Shown here: in pieces, positions 8,327 through 18,091 of the stretch
Numbering within the stretch: the first letter of the stretch is position 1
How the letters are laid out: each line of letters opens with the position of its first letter
NCBI GenBank assembly: GCA_031289145.1
Contig: JAITQA010000118.1
Span: forward strand, 27,620-91,619
Source of the DNA: Dysgonamonadaceae bacterium
Lineage (GTDB): Bacteria; Bacteroidota; Bacteroidia; Bacteroidales; Azobacteroidaceae
Direction: 5' to 3'
Length of the DNA: 64,000 nt
Made by a program: the position numbers and the translations under genes
The notes under the pieces: generated by a model
Told to the model about the DNA's origin: nothing
What the model saw: the letters and a program-made list of their open reading frames with translations, nothing else
The model's database searches: none

Positions 8327-11300
8327 TTATTTCTCTATAATCAATTTTGAGATTTTAATTGTGCTGTCATTTGCAATTCGGATTATATAAGAACCTTGTT
8401 GCAGATTACCTAACACGATAGTCTCTTTTTGTTGGGCCGCTTTGTGCGTCAACACTTCCCGTCCCGCCAAATCAATTATGCTGATGGTTTCATTGCCGGT
8501 CAATCCGGAAATGACAACATAATCGTTAGCCGGATTGGGATAGACTCGCAATTCGGTGCCATCTAAACCGGCTATACCGGTAATGTCTTTCCAGCGACCG
8601 ACAAGCGTCATATCGGCATAAACAGGATTGTAGAAATTCCACAATTCATCGTTATAATACCATCCGAGAAACAGATATCCGCTACGAGCAGGCGGTTCAT
8701 TCGGACGAACAATGACATCGCCTTCCATTACCGTCTGTGGGTCAATACTTCCGATGTTTTCGCCTGTGAAAGTTACCGTGTAAGTAGGAATGGCTATCCA
8801 GTGCGCGACAAGTGTCATATTGGAATAAACGGGATAATTAAAATTCCATAGTTCATTATAGTAATACCACCCGTCAAATATATATCCGGTACGGACAGGA
8901 TCATCTGGACGAACAATGAGTTCACCTTCCGAGATGGTCAGCGGATCAATAGTTACGCCTTCCCCTTCGAAAGTTACCGTGTATAGATTTTCTGTCCATT
9001 GTGCATAGAGCGTCGTGTTGCCGTCGGCCAAATATACTGTTGTAGCGGTATAAGTGTCGCCGGTACCTGCTTGTACCGTATTCCATCCGTTGAAAGTATA
9101 GTGGGTGAGGCCGGGCGTCGGTAATGTTCCTACTGCTTCTCCGTAAATCACAGATTTACTTGCAAGCTCAACCGTACCGCCATTGGCATTGAAATACAAT
9201 GTATTTTGCCATTTAGCCTTTAATGTTATATCGGCGCTATACAATTCGGTGGGATTATAGGCTGTTCCGTCGGGCAGGAACCATCCCAGCAATACGGTTC
9301 CGGCTTTGGAAATCTCCGGAAACTCGACATAAGCGCCGGTTACCGTCTTTATTACTTTCGGATCTGTCGTTAAATCGGCGAAAACACCGCTATTCGGATC
9401 AAATGTAATGGCAAAAGCCTCACCTTCTTCCCGGACTACATCCTCCATATTATAACCTAAGAAGAAATCTGCATGAGGCGGTTGGTTGTAACCTCCGTTT
9501 TGCCATGCGACAGCGAGCCTGTATTCTTTATTGTGCATCAATGTCGGTATACCGCTTGTCGGCACTCCTCCGTTTCCGGAATGACTGGTAGCCGTAATAG
9601 TGGTATAGACTCGCAGGGCGGTGTTATCCGTTGCACGCAAGATGACTTCTTCTCTCCAGTCGCCGAGAATATCCGCTTGCAGACAAGGATTGTTTTTGGT
9701 TCCTCCGTTGGTGGAGGCGCCGGAGAACGTAATGACATTGCTACTGCCGAAGGATTTGCTTGGCGCAGTTCCGGTAGGGTTTATTTTGGTTACGGAAGGG
9801 CCGCTGCTGCCGTCAAACAGTTCGCGTCCCGTATCTCCGTCCCAGTAAATAGCCATGTTCATTGAGCTTGGGCTGCTTGAGCTAAGTTTCGTACCATTGG
9901 CGGCATACGTGCCCAATCCGCCGGAACTCCACGATTCGGTGCCCGGATAATTCGGGTCAATATCAGCGGATACGCCGCGTCCGATATCTCCTGAAGCAAG
10001 TACGCTCCAAATCAAGTCGCCTGTCAGTAAGTCGTGCATTTCCATGCCGTAAGGGAAAGGATTTTCGTGTACGCCCATCATTTGCAATCCGGGGCGGGAA
10101 GGATCTAATTTCCCTACGTGCATGGCGTCGCCATGTCCCAATCCTGTAGTGTACATTGGGCTGCCGTCATCATCTACGGTGAGAGATCCGTAAACGATTT
10201 CATCTTTACCGTCTCCATCTACATCGCCAACAGACATGTTATGATTTCCTTGACCGCCATACTGTTTGCCGGAAACATCCGAATCAAACAACCAGCGTTT
10301 GGTTAAGTTGACGCCATCCCAATCCCAGGCGGCCAAGGTAGTACGGGTGTAGTATCCCCGGCACATCACCGCACTGGGATGAATACCATCCAGGTAAGCA
10401 ACGGTGGCAAGGAAACGGTCGGAACGATTTGCCATGCCGTCACCCCAATCTACAGGATTCCCGCGAGGTGGATCATAAGGAGCCGAAGCAAGGACTTTTC
10501 CGGTAGCGCCTTCAAAAATCGACACAAATTCGGGGCCGGAAAGAATCAAACCGTCGGCAGTGGCATGTACTGCATCTACACCTATAAGTTGTCCCTCGGT
10601 ATCTTTTGTTCCATCGGAAGTTCTTATGGCAATTTCAGCTTTTCCGTCGCCGTCAAAATCAAAGACTAAGAAAGGCGAATAATGTGCACCCGCTCTGATA
10701 TTGCTACCCAGGTCTATGTATTTTCCATCTCCCCAGAGTTTGGTGCCATCTAATTTGTAAGCATCAATATATACATTTCCGGTTTGGCCTGTGTTTGAGT
10801 TATCCTGCAAGTTAGCCGGCGCCCAGAGAAATACGATTTCGTATTCGCCGTCGCCGTCAAGGTCGGCAGTCGAACCGTCGTATATCGTATAGTTGGTATA
10901 GGGGCTTCCATCCGGGAGGTGCCCTGTGGTAGGCATTTGAACCGGAATGTTCAGGTATTGCCCCGTCCATACGTTTGCCGGTTCGGAACGGTATATTTCT
11001 TCGCCGCCCACTAATACAGCTACCGAATAGGTATTCGCAGCAGTTCCGCCGGTGTGGAGATAATCGGTATGTGCCGCATCAAGCGGACTTGGATTGAGTG
11101 GCGTCGTATCATCGTTTTTATAGAGGTTGAATTCAATTCCGTCCGGATCTGTGCCCAACAGTCTCCAACTCAAGAACACATTGCTGCCGCTGGGGACAGC
11201 CACTAATCCACGGCTGAGTTTCTCTATTTGTCTTTTTGGAAGCTCTATCGGAGCCACGGTGATGGTTTTTTCGGCAGAAATCAATGGACTTCCGACAGAT

Positions 11301-13723
11301 GTCGCCGTGATGATGGTTTCCCCTTCAGTCAAACCCTCCACAATCACCCTGCCTCCGGAGGAGGTCACTGTCGCGACTGCAGGAGTAGACGAGGTCCATG
11401 TAAGATTTTTATTAACGGCATTACCGGGAGCAATTCTCGGATATACCAAGATAGAACCACCGGGTACAACATGATCAAGCCCGTCTAAAGACAGTCCTGT
11501 GACTTCATAAGTAGGCAGTGTCGAATTGATCACTTTATAGGCAAAATTGTCTATGGCTGACGTAATTGTAAGATTATTCGTCGCTGTGCGAAGACCATTG
11601 ATAAAAAGCGACTTCACATTTGCCTTGGGAGGAAATATTAAAGAAAGCGGAACACCAGTTACAGTCTGTGTATGCGCCGGATTATCCCGTTCCGTAATAG
11701 TAAAGGAACATTCATTGGCAAGGTAATCAATGTCAATGTCAAGCGTATACCACGTATCTAATCTTGTCACATTTTCGAGGCCGATTCCCTCAGGCTTTGA
11801 GCCTGTCGAAGAAACATAGTTACCCGTGAAATAAGCGATATGATCCGTCTCTTCGTCTGTGTCGGCAAAGATAAAAGTAAGTATCATGTTGGGTGTACCG
11901 TTATCGTCCTGTATGCTCAAAGTACCGCTGTTAATCTCAGGAAGACTCGGACTATCCTTGAATGAATTTTTTACCCGTCCGGCAAACCAGTCGAATCGCA
12001 GATTAAGCACACCACCCGTGATAGCGCTTGAGAGCGTGAATGTCTGATTTCTACCACCGGACTGGCCGTCCGCGTTAAAATAAAGCGCTTTGGTACTTTG
12101 GAAAGAAGTTGTAGAACCTCCAAACGGCGCTACGCTGCTTTCGAAATCAGAGAATACAGTGTAAGGGTTGACAGCGGCTACCTCAATATAATAGCGTCCT
12201 TCTACGCCTGAACCGTCAATGGTAGAAGCCTTTATATGCGTCTTGCCGAAGCCGCCGACGAGGGTGACTGAGCCGGAAGCGTTAACCGTTGCTATCGCCT
12301 CGTCATCCGACGACCACGTAATCGTTTTGTTGGAAGCGGTGGTGGGAAGGATTTGTGGAGACAGCGTGAAAGCAGCCGTAGAAGCAGGCGTAGCCGTGTA
12401 GAAAATACGACGGGCGCCCCAAAGATCAATACTGGTTACCTGATAGAAGATAACGGTTACATTGTGGGTCCCGTATGCGCCTCCTCCGTCTTCTGCGGTG
12501 GCCGTAATGGTTACTTCTCCTGCGCTGAGGCCGGTCACTTCGCCGGTAGAGGCGTTAACCGTGGCAACCGCCGTATTGGACGACGACCAGACTACATTCT
12601 GGTTCGAAGCATTTCCGGGAGCGACAGTCTTACTCAGTGTAATCGTATTGCCGACAGAAACATCGCTTGCTCCGGAAACCGTAACGCCGGTCAGCGGAAT
12701 CCCGGTATTGGTGACAGCAATCTCTTTTGTACCGAGTATGCCGACTGTGGCTGAAGTGGCGGTTACCGTTACCTCTCCGGCGCCGCCATTGGCGCCCGTA
12801 AGGGTGGCTGTCCAGGAAGGATAGCCGGCAGCAACAGTTGCCAGGTCGGGACGGTCAACGCTCCAGGTAATCGCATGGTTAGTTACATCGAACGGGAGTA
12901 CTGCTGCCGAAAGGACGCTTGTGCCGCCGTTTGCATCAATTAAATCCCATTGGGATGCGACGGTAAGGCTTGTGGCTGGAACATCGGGATCGGAATCAGC
13001 TATCTTGATGCCGATATTGTCGATCATGGGATTCCATGTGATGTTGGCGCCGTTTCGGGTTGCATAGAAATACATATTAGTGACCTGAGCCAAGGACGTT
13101 CCGCTCGGAACCGGCAGCATCACCTTTCGTTCATATCCGGCATCTCCGGTAACGGTAAAACAGATGCGTTGTCCCTTGTCTACTTCTGCTTTTATGTGAT
13201 ACCAAGCAGACAAAGGGGTCTCGGTAAGGCTTGTCCTGTAAGTTTCATTGACTGTAGCCGCTTTTCCGCCGTTAAGGGTACCTACTGCAATGCCGATCTG
13301 TGTATCGCTGCCTCTTAGGTTGTACACCGTGAAAAGGACGTTGTTATCACCGGTTCCATTCCGGAAACGGATTTGTCCTTCGTCATCCGTTCCTCCTGAA
13401 TAAGCTGCAGGAAACCAGTCAAACTCTACGATTAGTTTTTTAGTGGCGGCCGCAGGCGGCGAAGTTAGTGTAAAGGTAGAATTTCGAGCACCACTCTGGT
13501 TAGTAAGACTGAATTTCAGCATTCCATTCGTATTGGTTGGAGCATCCAACCAATCAGTAGCTAAATAACCTCCCGACAGACTTCCTTTTACTGTCGGCAG
13601 GTTGTTGAAATATTCAAAGTAGTCATAGCCGGGATAGCTTTGTGCTTGTACCGCTAAGGCTACGAACAAGGCGGCTGTTGTGAAAAACAGGCCGCGAATT
13701 AATTGTGATAATTGTGTTTTCAT
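8327..13723 (-). CDS. PL11 rhamnogalacturonan lyase with Big2 and InlB-type repeats, T9SS-exported
   Basis: Large secreted enzyme of 1798 residues that cleaves the RG-I backbone by beta-elimination. Order of parts: signal peptide (cleavage after VQA27); jelly-roll domain about 30-245; three Big_2 Ig-like domains about 250-520 ([19 protein letters not shown]); a second jelly-roll about 521-735; a fourth Big_2 about 738-822; PL11 catalytic domain about 827-1425. The catalytic domain begins [19 protein letters not shown] and has Ca-binding-like [10 protein letters not shown] and [10 protein letters not shown] motifs. Four Listeria-Bacteroides/InlB-type repeats follow ([16 protein letters not shown]). 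A type A T9SS sorting domain ends the protein ([28 protein letters not shown]). It is monocistronic-looking, with a strong terminator behind it. The extra N-terminal block is absent from the neighbouring paralogue. The substrate is inferred from family and locus. Confidence 0.92.
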   Translation of the reverse strand: MKTQLSQLIRGLFFTTAALFVALAVQAQSYPGYDYFEYFNNLPTVKGSLSGGYLATDWLDAPTNTNGMLKFSLTNQSGARNSTFTLTSPPAAATKKLIVEFDWFPAAYSGGTDDEGQIRFRNGTGDNNVLFTVYNLRGSDTQIGIAVGTLNGGKAATVNETYRTSLTETPLSAWYHIKAEVDKGQRICFTVTGDAGYERKVMLPVPSGTSLAQVTNMYFYATRNGANITWNPMIDNIGIKIADSDPDVPATSLTVASQWDLIDANGGTSVLSAAVLPFDVTNHAITWSVDRPDLATVAAGYPSWTATLTGANGGAGEVTVTATSATVGILGTKEIAVTNTGIPLTGVTVSGASDVSVGNTITLSKTVAPGNASNQNVVWSSSNTAVATVNASTGEVTGLSAGEVTITATAEDGGGAYGTHNVTVIFYQVTSIDLWGARRIFYTATPASTAAFTLSPQILPTTASNKTITWSSDDEAIATVNASGSVTLVGGFGKTHIKASTIDGSGVEGRYYIEVAAVNPYTVFSDFESSVAPFGGSTTSFQSTKALYFNADGQSGGRNQTFTLSSAITGGVLNLRFDWFAGRVKNSFKDSPSLPEINSGTLSIQDDNGTPNMILTFIFADTDEETDHIAYFTGNYVSSTGSKPEGIGLENVTRLDTWYTLDIDIDYLANECSFTITERDNPAHTQTVTGVPLSLIFPPKANVKSLFINGLRTATNNLTITSAIDNFAYKVINSTLPTYEVTGLSLDGLDHVVPGGSILVYPRIAPGNAVNKNLTWTSSTPAVATVTSSGGRVIVEGLTEGETIITATSVGSPLISAEKTITVAPIELPKRQIEKLSRGLVAVPSGSNVFLSWRLLGTDPDGIEFNLYKNDDTTPLNPSPLDAAHTDYLHTGGTAANTYSVAVLVGGEEIYRSEPANVWTGQYLNIPVQMPTTGHLPDGSPYTNYTIYDGSTADLDGDGEYEIVFLWAPANLQDNSNTGQTGNVYIDAYKLDGTKLWGDGKYIDLGSNIRAGAHYSPFLVFDFDGDGKAEIAIRTSDGTKDTEGQLIGVDAVHATADGLILSGPEFVSIFEGATGKVLASAPYDPPRGNPVDWGDGMANRSDRFLATVAYLDGIHPSAVMCRGYYTRTTLAAWDWDGVNLTKRWLFDSDVSGKQYGGQGNHNMSVGDVDGDGKDEIVYGSLTVDDDGSPMYTTGLGHGDAMHVGKLDPSRPGLQMMGVHENPFPYGMEMHDLLTGDLIWSVLASGDIGRGVSADIDPNYPGTESWSSGGLGTYAANGTKLSSSSPSSMNMAIYWDGDTGRELFDGSSGPSVTKINPTGTAPSKSFGSSNVITFSGASTNGGTKNNPCLQADILGDWREEVILRATDNTALRVYTTITATSHSGNGGVPTSGIPTLMHNKEYRLAVAWQNGGYNQPPHADFFLGYNMEDVVREEGEAFAITFDPNSGVFADLTTDPKVIKTVTGAYVEFPEISKAGTVLLGWFLPDGTAYNPTELYSADITLKAKWQNTLYFNANGGTVELASKSVIYGEAVGTLPTPGLTHYTFNGWNTVQAGTGDTYTATTVYLADGNTTLYAQWTENLYTVTFEGEGVTIDPLTISEGELIVRPDDPVRTGYIFDGWYYYNELWNFNYPVYSNMTLVAHWIAIPTYTVTFTGENIGSIDPQTVMEGDVIVRPNEPPARSGYLFLGWYYNDELWNFYNPVYADMTLVGRWKDITGIAGLDGTELRVYPNPANDYVVISGLTGNETISIIDLAGREVLTHKAAQQKETIVLGNLQQGSYIIRIANDSTIKISKLIIEK

Positions 13724-13781
13724 ACGTAAATGAATGTATTAATGTATTAAAGTGCTGATGAAAAAAAAAAGTAAGTTAAAA

Positions 13782-13820
13782 GTTCCTGTCACGGCAGTTT
13801 GATCTGCCATGACAGGGAAC
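13782..13820 (-). terminator. Intrinsic terminator of the second PL11 gene
   Basis: Stem of about 16 bp (GTTCCTGTCACGGCAG against CTGCCATGACAGGGAAC, one bulge and one wobble) with a 6-nt loop. On the reverse strand it is followed by a T-rich stretch that includes a run of ten Ts at 13761-13770. It lies 33 bp after the stop of the 1367-residue PL11 gene. Confidence 0.8.
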
Positions 13821-13853
13821 CTTCTCTGATTAATCAAAATGAACTTGAATTTA

Positions 13854-16800
13854 CTATTTCCGGATAATCAATTTAGTAGTTTTTGCATTCTTTTCGTTTA
13901 CAATACGAATCAAATAACTACCTTGTTGTAATTTATTCAGGTTGATAGTTTCTTTCTGATTTGTCGCCTTATGAATCAGCAATATCCGGCCTGCTATATC
14001 GGTTATGTAAACGGTCTCGTTGCCGTCCAGACCCGAAATGACAACATAGTCATAAGCAGGATTGGGGTATATTTGCAATTCGGCGCCATCCAAACCGGCT
14101 ATACCGGTAATGTCTTTCCAGCGACCGACAAGCGTCATATCGGCATAAACGGGATTGTAGAAATTCCACAATTCATCGTTATAATACCAGCCGAGAAACA
14201 GATAGCCGCTACGGGCAGGCGGTTCATTCGGAGGGACGAGGGTTTCACCTTCAAATACAGTCTGTGAATCGGGATTTCCGATGTTTTCGCCTTCGAAAAT
14301 TACGGTGTAAGCAGGAATGGCTGTCCAATGCGCGACCAGTGTCATATTGGAATAAGCGGGATAATCAAAATTCCACAGTTCGTTATAGTAATACCAACCG
14401 TCAAACCGGTAGCCCCGACGGACAGGGTCATCCGGACGAACAATGAGTTCTCCTTCCGTTATAGTCATCGTAATACCTTCGATTCCTTCGCCTTCGAAAG
14501 TTACCGTGTAGGTAATGGCTATCCAGTGCGCGACAAGCGTCATATCGGCATAAACAGGATTGTTAAAATCCCATGCACCGTTGGCAGAATACCATCCGGC
14601 AAATATATAGCCGCTACGATAAGGTTCTGCCGGATAAGTAACTCTTTCACCTTCCAATAATATCTGCGGATCAATACCGGTTACGCCTTCCCCTTCGAAA
14701 GTTACCGTGTAAGTAATCGCCGTCCAATGGGCGACAAGCGTCAAATCGTCAGAAACCGGGTCGTCAAAATCCCAGAGGTCATCGCCATTATACCAACCGT
14801 CAAATGTATATCCGGTACGGACAGGCTCTGTCGGTTCTTCAGCCGTTTGCCCATCTTCTACTGTTTGCGGGTCAATATCGGTGATGCCTTCGCCTTCGAA
14901 AGTAACGGTATGGTAGACAGTCGTAGTTAACCATTTTGCATATAAAGTTATGTCGGAATCTTCCAATGTGATGGGGTCAAACGCTGTATCGTCGGACTTG
15001 AACCATCCCAAAAATTCGGACGCGCTTTTGGTAATACCCGGAACGTCAAAATAGGCGTCGGTTACCATCTTTATCAGTTTCGTGCCTGTAGATGCATCCT
15101 CGAAAACGCCTCCGTTCGGCACCAAAGTAATAGTGAAAATCCGGCCTTCTTCTCTGACCACATCAGACATGTTATAGCCTAAGAAAAAATCGACATGCGG
15201 CGGCTGGTTGTAACCTGCGTTTTGCCAGGCAATCGCATTTCGGTATTCCTTGTTGTGCATCAGTGTAGGGATGCCACTGGCCGGTACAGCACCGGCGCCG
15301 GTATGTGTTGTCGGATTGATGGTGGTGTATATCCGCAAGGCTGTATTATCCGTTTTGCGAAGGATTACTTCTTCGCGCCAGTCGCCGAGGATATCCGCTT
15401 GCAAGCAAGGATTTGCTTTTGTTCCGCCATTGGTGGAAGCGCCGGAGAACGTCATCGGCGTAGCGGTTGCGAAAGTTTTATTGGGGGCGGTTCCGGATGC
15501 AGTTATTTTTGTTATAACGGGATTGTCGGTACCGTCAAAGAGTTCACGTCCCGTATCGCCGTCCCAGTAAATAACCATATTCATTACGCTGATGCTTCCG
15601 CCCAATTTTGTACCGTCGGCGGCGAAAGTGCCAAGTCCTCCGGCGCTCCAAGATTCTTCACCCGGATAGCTTGGGTCTACATCTGCAGAAACTCCGCGTC
15701 CGGTGTCCGTTGTGCCTGTTACACGCCAGATAATATCGCCGGTCATTGCATCGTGCATTTCTATACCAAAAGGCGTTTCCTCATGCACGTCCACTACTTG
15801 TAATCCGGGACGTGTAGGGTCTAATTTTCCGACATGAATCGCGTCGCCATGTCCCAATCCGGTCGTGTACATCGCGGTGCCGTCATCGTCTAAGGTGAGT
15901 GATCCGTAAATAATTTCGTCTTTCCCATCCGCATCCACATCGGCTACCGAGAGGTTATGATTCCCTTGTCCGGCATACTGTGAGCCGGCAACATTCGAAT
16001 CGAAAAACCAGCGTTGCGTCAATGCTGTGCCGTTCCAGTCCCAGGCGGCTAAGCAGGTACGGGTGTAGTATCCGCGACACATCACCGCGCTTGGATGAAC
16101 GCCGTCCAAATAAGCCAATCCGACAAGGAACCGGTCAACCCGGTTACCGTAATCATCCCCCCAAGCAGAGACGGTGCCTCTGGGTGGATTATAGTCTTTT
16201 GTATCAAGCAATGTACCGGTAGCGCCTTCGAATACCGAGAGGTATTCGGGGCCTGAGAGTATGTAACCTGAGCTATTTCCCAAGTAGGTGCTACTACCGA
16301 TCATGGTACCTTGAGTATCTGTGGTTCCGGGGGCGGTTTTTACAATAATTTCCGCTTTCCCGTCGCCATCGAAATCAGCAACCAGGAACATCGTGTAGTG
16401 GGCGCCGGCCCGGATATTGCTACCCAAGTCGATATATTTCCCGGCTCCCCATAGTTTGGTGCCGTCTAATTTATAGGCGTCAATAAATACATTTCCGGTA
16501 TAGCCGCCGGTTGAGTTATCCTGCAAATTGGCCGGCGCCCAGAAGAAGACAATTTCGTATTGGCCATCGCCGTCCAAGTCGGCTACCGTACCATCGTATA
16601 TGGTATAATCATTGTAGGCTGATCCGTTGTACAGATGTCCTGTGGTAGGCTTCTGAACCGGAATTTCCAGATACTGCTCGTCCCATACGCTTGCCGACTT
16701 CGAGCGATAGGCTTCCTCTCCGTCAAACAATACGGCTACCGTGTAGGTATCCGTAAGCGTTCCGCTTGCGTCTGTATAATCGGTATACGCCGCATTAAGC

Positions 16801-17957
16801 GGACTTCCGTTGACAGGCGTAGCGCCGCCGTTTTTATAGAGGTTGAATTGGATGCCATCCGGGTCGCTACCCAGCAATCGCCAAGTCAGGAAGACGCCGG
16901 TGCCGGTTTTAACAGCCACCAGCCCCCGGTCAAGTTTTTCCGTGTTCCTTTTCGGAAGATCAAGCGGGGCTACGGTGATGGTTTTTTCGGCATAAATAGT
17001 TGGAACATCGTTAGATGTAGCCCTGATAACGGCGGTTCCTTCGGATACGCCCGTCACAATCGGCTTGTCGGCGTCAACGGTCGCAACACTTGTATTATCT
17101 GACGTCCACGTTACCGTTTTGTCGTCCGCATTGGTCGGTGTAACTCTCGGATAGAGCATGATGGTGCTGCCGGGCGCTACTTTGTCAAGTCCGTCTAAAG
17201 TTATGCCGGTAATCGGATTTCCGGGAGGCGTAGCATCTACGACCTTGTATTTGAAATTATCAATGGCCGAAGTGATGTTGAGCGTCTGACCGCTGGCGCG
17301 AATCCCGTTGAAATAGAAAGAGCCTACCTTTGGGTTGGGTGGATTCGCTGTGGAAAGCGGAATATTCGAGTAGGTTTGCGTGTTAGTCGGCGTCGCTTTA
17401 TCCGTAATGGTAAACGAGTAAAGTTTTTGTTGAAAATCAAAGCGTATCTTAAGGGTGTACCATTTGCTTACGGCAGTAATACCTGAAATCACGGTACCTG
17501 TTTCAAGATCCGTAGCGCTGTTTGTATAGTTTCCTGTCAGATAGGCAAACCGATAGGTACTACCGGAAGATATATTCCAACGGATAGAAAATATTTGATT
17601 TCCGGTACCCTTGGCATCCTGAATACTGAATACGCCACGGTTAGTAGCTGTTGTTAAGGGTCCGGCATACCAATCAAACTCAAAATCAAGAACACTGCCT
17701 TCGACCGGAGCTGTAAGATTAAAGGTAGCAGCCCGACTACCGCTACCGTTAGCTGTCATATATAAACTATATCCGGTTTCGCCGCCTAAGGTATTAATAC
17801 TACGAGAGCCGTATCCGGTAGGCTCATCAAAAGGCACTGAATTTGATTCAAAATCGGTAGACACATCCCATGTTTGTGCCTGTGTCGCCATGCTTATGAA
17901 CAAAGCGGCTGCTGTAAGAGACAGACAGCGAAAAAAATGTAAAAAATTTGTTTTCAT
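13854..17957 (-). CDS. PL11 rhamnogalacturonan lyase, T9SS-exported paralogue
   Basis: Second PL11 lyase, 1367 residues from the ATG at 17957 (MKTNFLHFFRCLSLTAA), cleaved near ATQAQ. A longer reading from 17981 adds only a poor N-terminus. Parts in order: jelly-roll about 27-240; one Big_2 domain about 245-328; PL11 catalytic domain about 332-929 ([39 protein letters not shown]); five InlB-type repeats about 930-1290 ([16 protein letters not shown]); type A T9SS sorting domain (IYPNPAYDYVVISG, KLIIRK). It matches the neighbouring PL11 protein over its whole length but lacks the extra jelly-roll and three Big_2 domains. The last repeat and start of the sorting domain are nearly identical at DNA level (14,090-14,230 versus 8,565-8,705), showing recent duplication or gene conversion. 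It probably divides labour with its paralogue on long RG-I chains. Confidence 0.92.
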   Translation of the reverse strand: MKTNFLHFFRCLSLTAAALFISMATQAQTWDVSTDFESNSVPFDEPTGYGSRSINTLGGETGYSLYMTANGSGSRAATFNLTAPVEGSVLDFEFDWYAGPLTTATNRGVFSIQDAKGTGNQIFSIRWNISSGSTYRFAYLTGNYTNSATDLETGTVISGITAVSKWYTLKIRFDFQQKLYSFTITDKATPTNTQTYSNIPLSTANPPNPKVGSFYFNGIRASGQTLNITSAIDNFKYKVVDATPPGNPITGITLDGLDKVAPGSTIMLYPRVTPTNADDKTVTWTSDNTSVATVDADKPIVTGVSEGTAVIRATSNDVPTIYAEKTITVAPLDLPKRNTEKLDRGLVAVKTGTGVFLTWRLLGSDPDGIQFNLYKNGGATPVNGSPLNAAYTDYTDASGTLTDTYTVAVLFDGEEAYRSKSASVWDEQYLEIPVQKPTTGHLYNGSAYNDYTIYDGTVADLDGDGQYEIVFFWAPANLQDNSTGGYTGNVFIDAYKLDGTKLWGAGKYIDLGSNIRAGAHYTMFLVADFDGDGKAEIIVKTAPGTTDTQGTMIGSSTYLGNSSGYILSGPEYLSVFEGATGTLLDTKDYNPPRGTVSAWGDDYGNRVDRFLVGLAYLDGVHPSAVMCRGYYTRTCLAAWDWNGTALTQRWFFDSNVAGSQYAGQGNHNLSVADVDADGKDEIIYGSLTLDDDGTAMYTTGLGHGDAIHVGKLDPTRPGLQVVDVHEETPFGIEMHDAMTGDIIWRVTGTTDTGRGVSADVDPSYPGEESWSAGGLGTFAADGTKLGGSISVMNMVIYWDGDTGRELFDGTDNPVITKITASGTAPNKTFATATPMTFSGASTNGGTKANPCLQADILGDWREEVILRKTDNTALRIYTTINPTTHTGAGAVPASGIPTLMHNKEYRNAIAWQNAGYNQPPHVDFFLGYNMSDVVREEGRIFTITLVPNGGVFEDASTGTKLIKMVTDAYFDVPGITKSASEFLGWFKSDDTAFDPITLEDSDITLYAKWLTTTVYHTVTFEGEGITDIDPQTVEDGQTAEEPTEPVRTGYTFDGWYNGDDLWDFDDPVSDDLTLVAHWTAITYTVTFEGEGVTGIDPQILLEGERVTYPAEPYRSGYIFAGWYSANGAWDFNNPVYADMTLVAHWIAITYTVTFEGEGIEGITMTITEGELIVRPDDPVRRGYRFDGWYYYNELWNFDYPAYSNMTLVAHWTAIPAYTVIFEGENIGNPDSQTVFEGETLVPPNEPPARSGYLFLGWYYNDELWNFYNPVYADMTLVGRWKDITGIAGLDGAELQIYPNPAYDYVVISGLDGNETVYITDIAGRILLIHKATNQKETINLNKLQQGSYLIRIVNEKNAKTTKLIIRK

Positions 17958-17987
17958 GTGTATAAACTTGCTTAAGACCACGCTATC

Positions 17988-18025
17988 CGGACAAAGTTGA
18001 AAATGTAAATTTTCCGCTTTGTCCG
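17988..18025 (-). terminator. Stem-loop between SusD and PL11 genes
   Basis: CGGACAAAG pairs with CTTTGTCCG, and an inner GAAAAT pairs with ATTTTC, giving a long hairpin 66 bp after the SusD stop. There is no T run after it on the reverse strand. An mRNA-stabilising or partial-terminator element is therefore as likely as a full terminator. Confidence 0.5.
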
Positions 18026-18091
18026 AAACAACGAGGACAATGGCCCTTTTGAAGAGCCTTAATCTAAAACAATCTAAATTTATTTATTTAA

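Noticed and set aside
8565..9000. Tandem-looking DNA repeats near the 3' end of both PL11 genes
   Set aside because: They are coding repeats (InlB-type units) and already explained by protein domain structure, not a separate DNA repeat array.
11791..11805. CAGGCTTTGAGCCTG palindrome followed by GTCGAAG inside the first PL11 gene, reminiscent of intergenic REP elements
   Set aside because: The reading frame passes through without disruption and the paralogue aligns across the spot; chance similarity is more likely than an insertion.
15195..15803. Long forward ORFs opposite the PL11 genes (also 9473-9865, 12353-12824, 16635-17102)
   Set aside because: All are shadows of the intact PL11 reading frames; their compositions are Cys/Arg/Gly-rich and lack family features.
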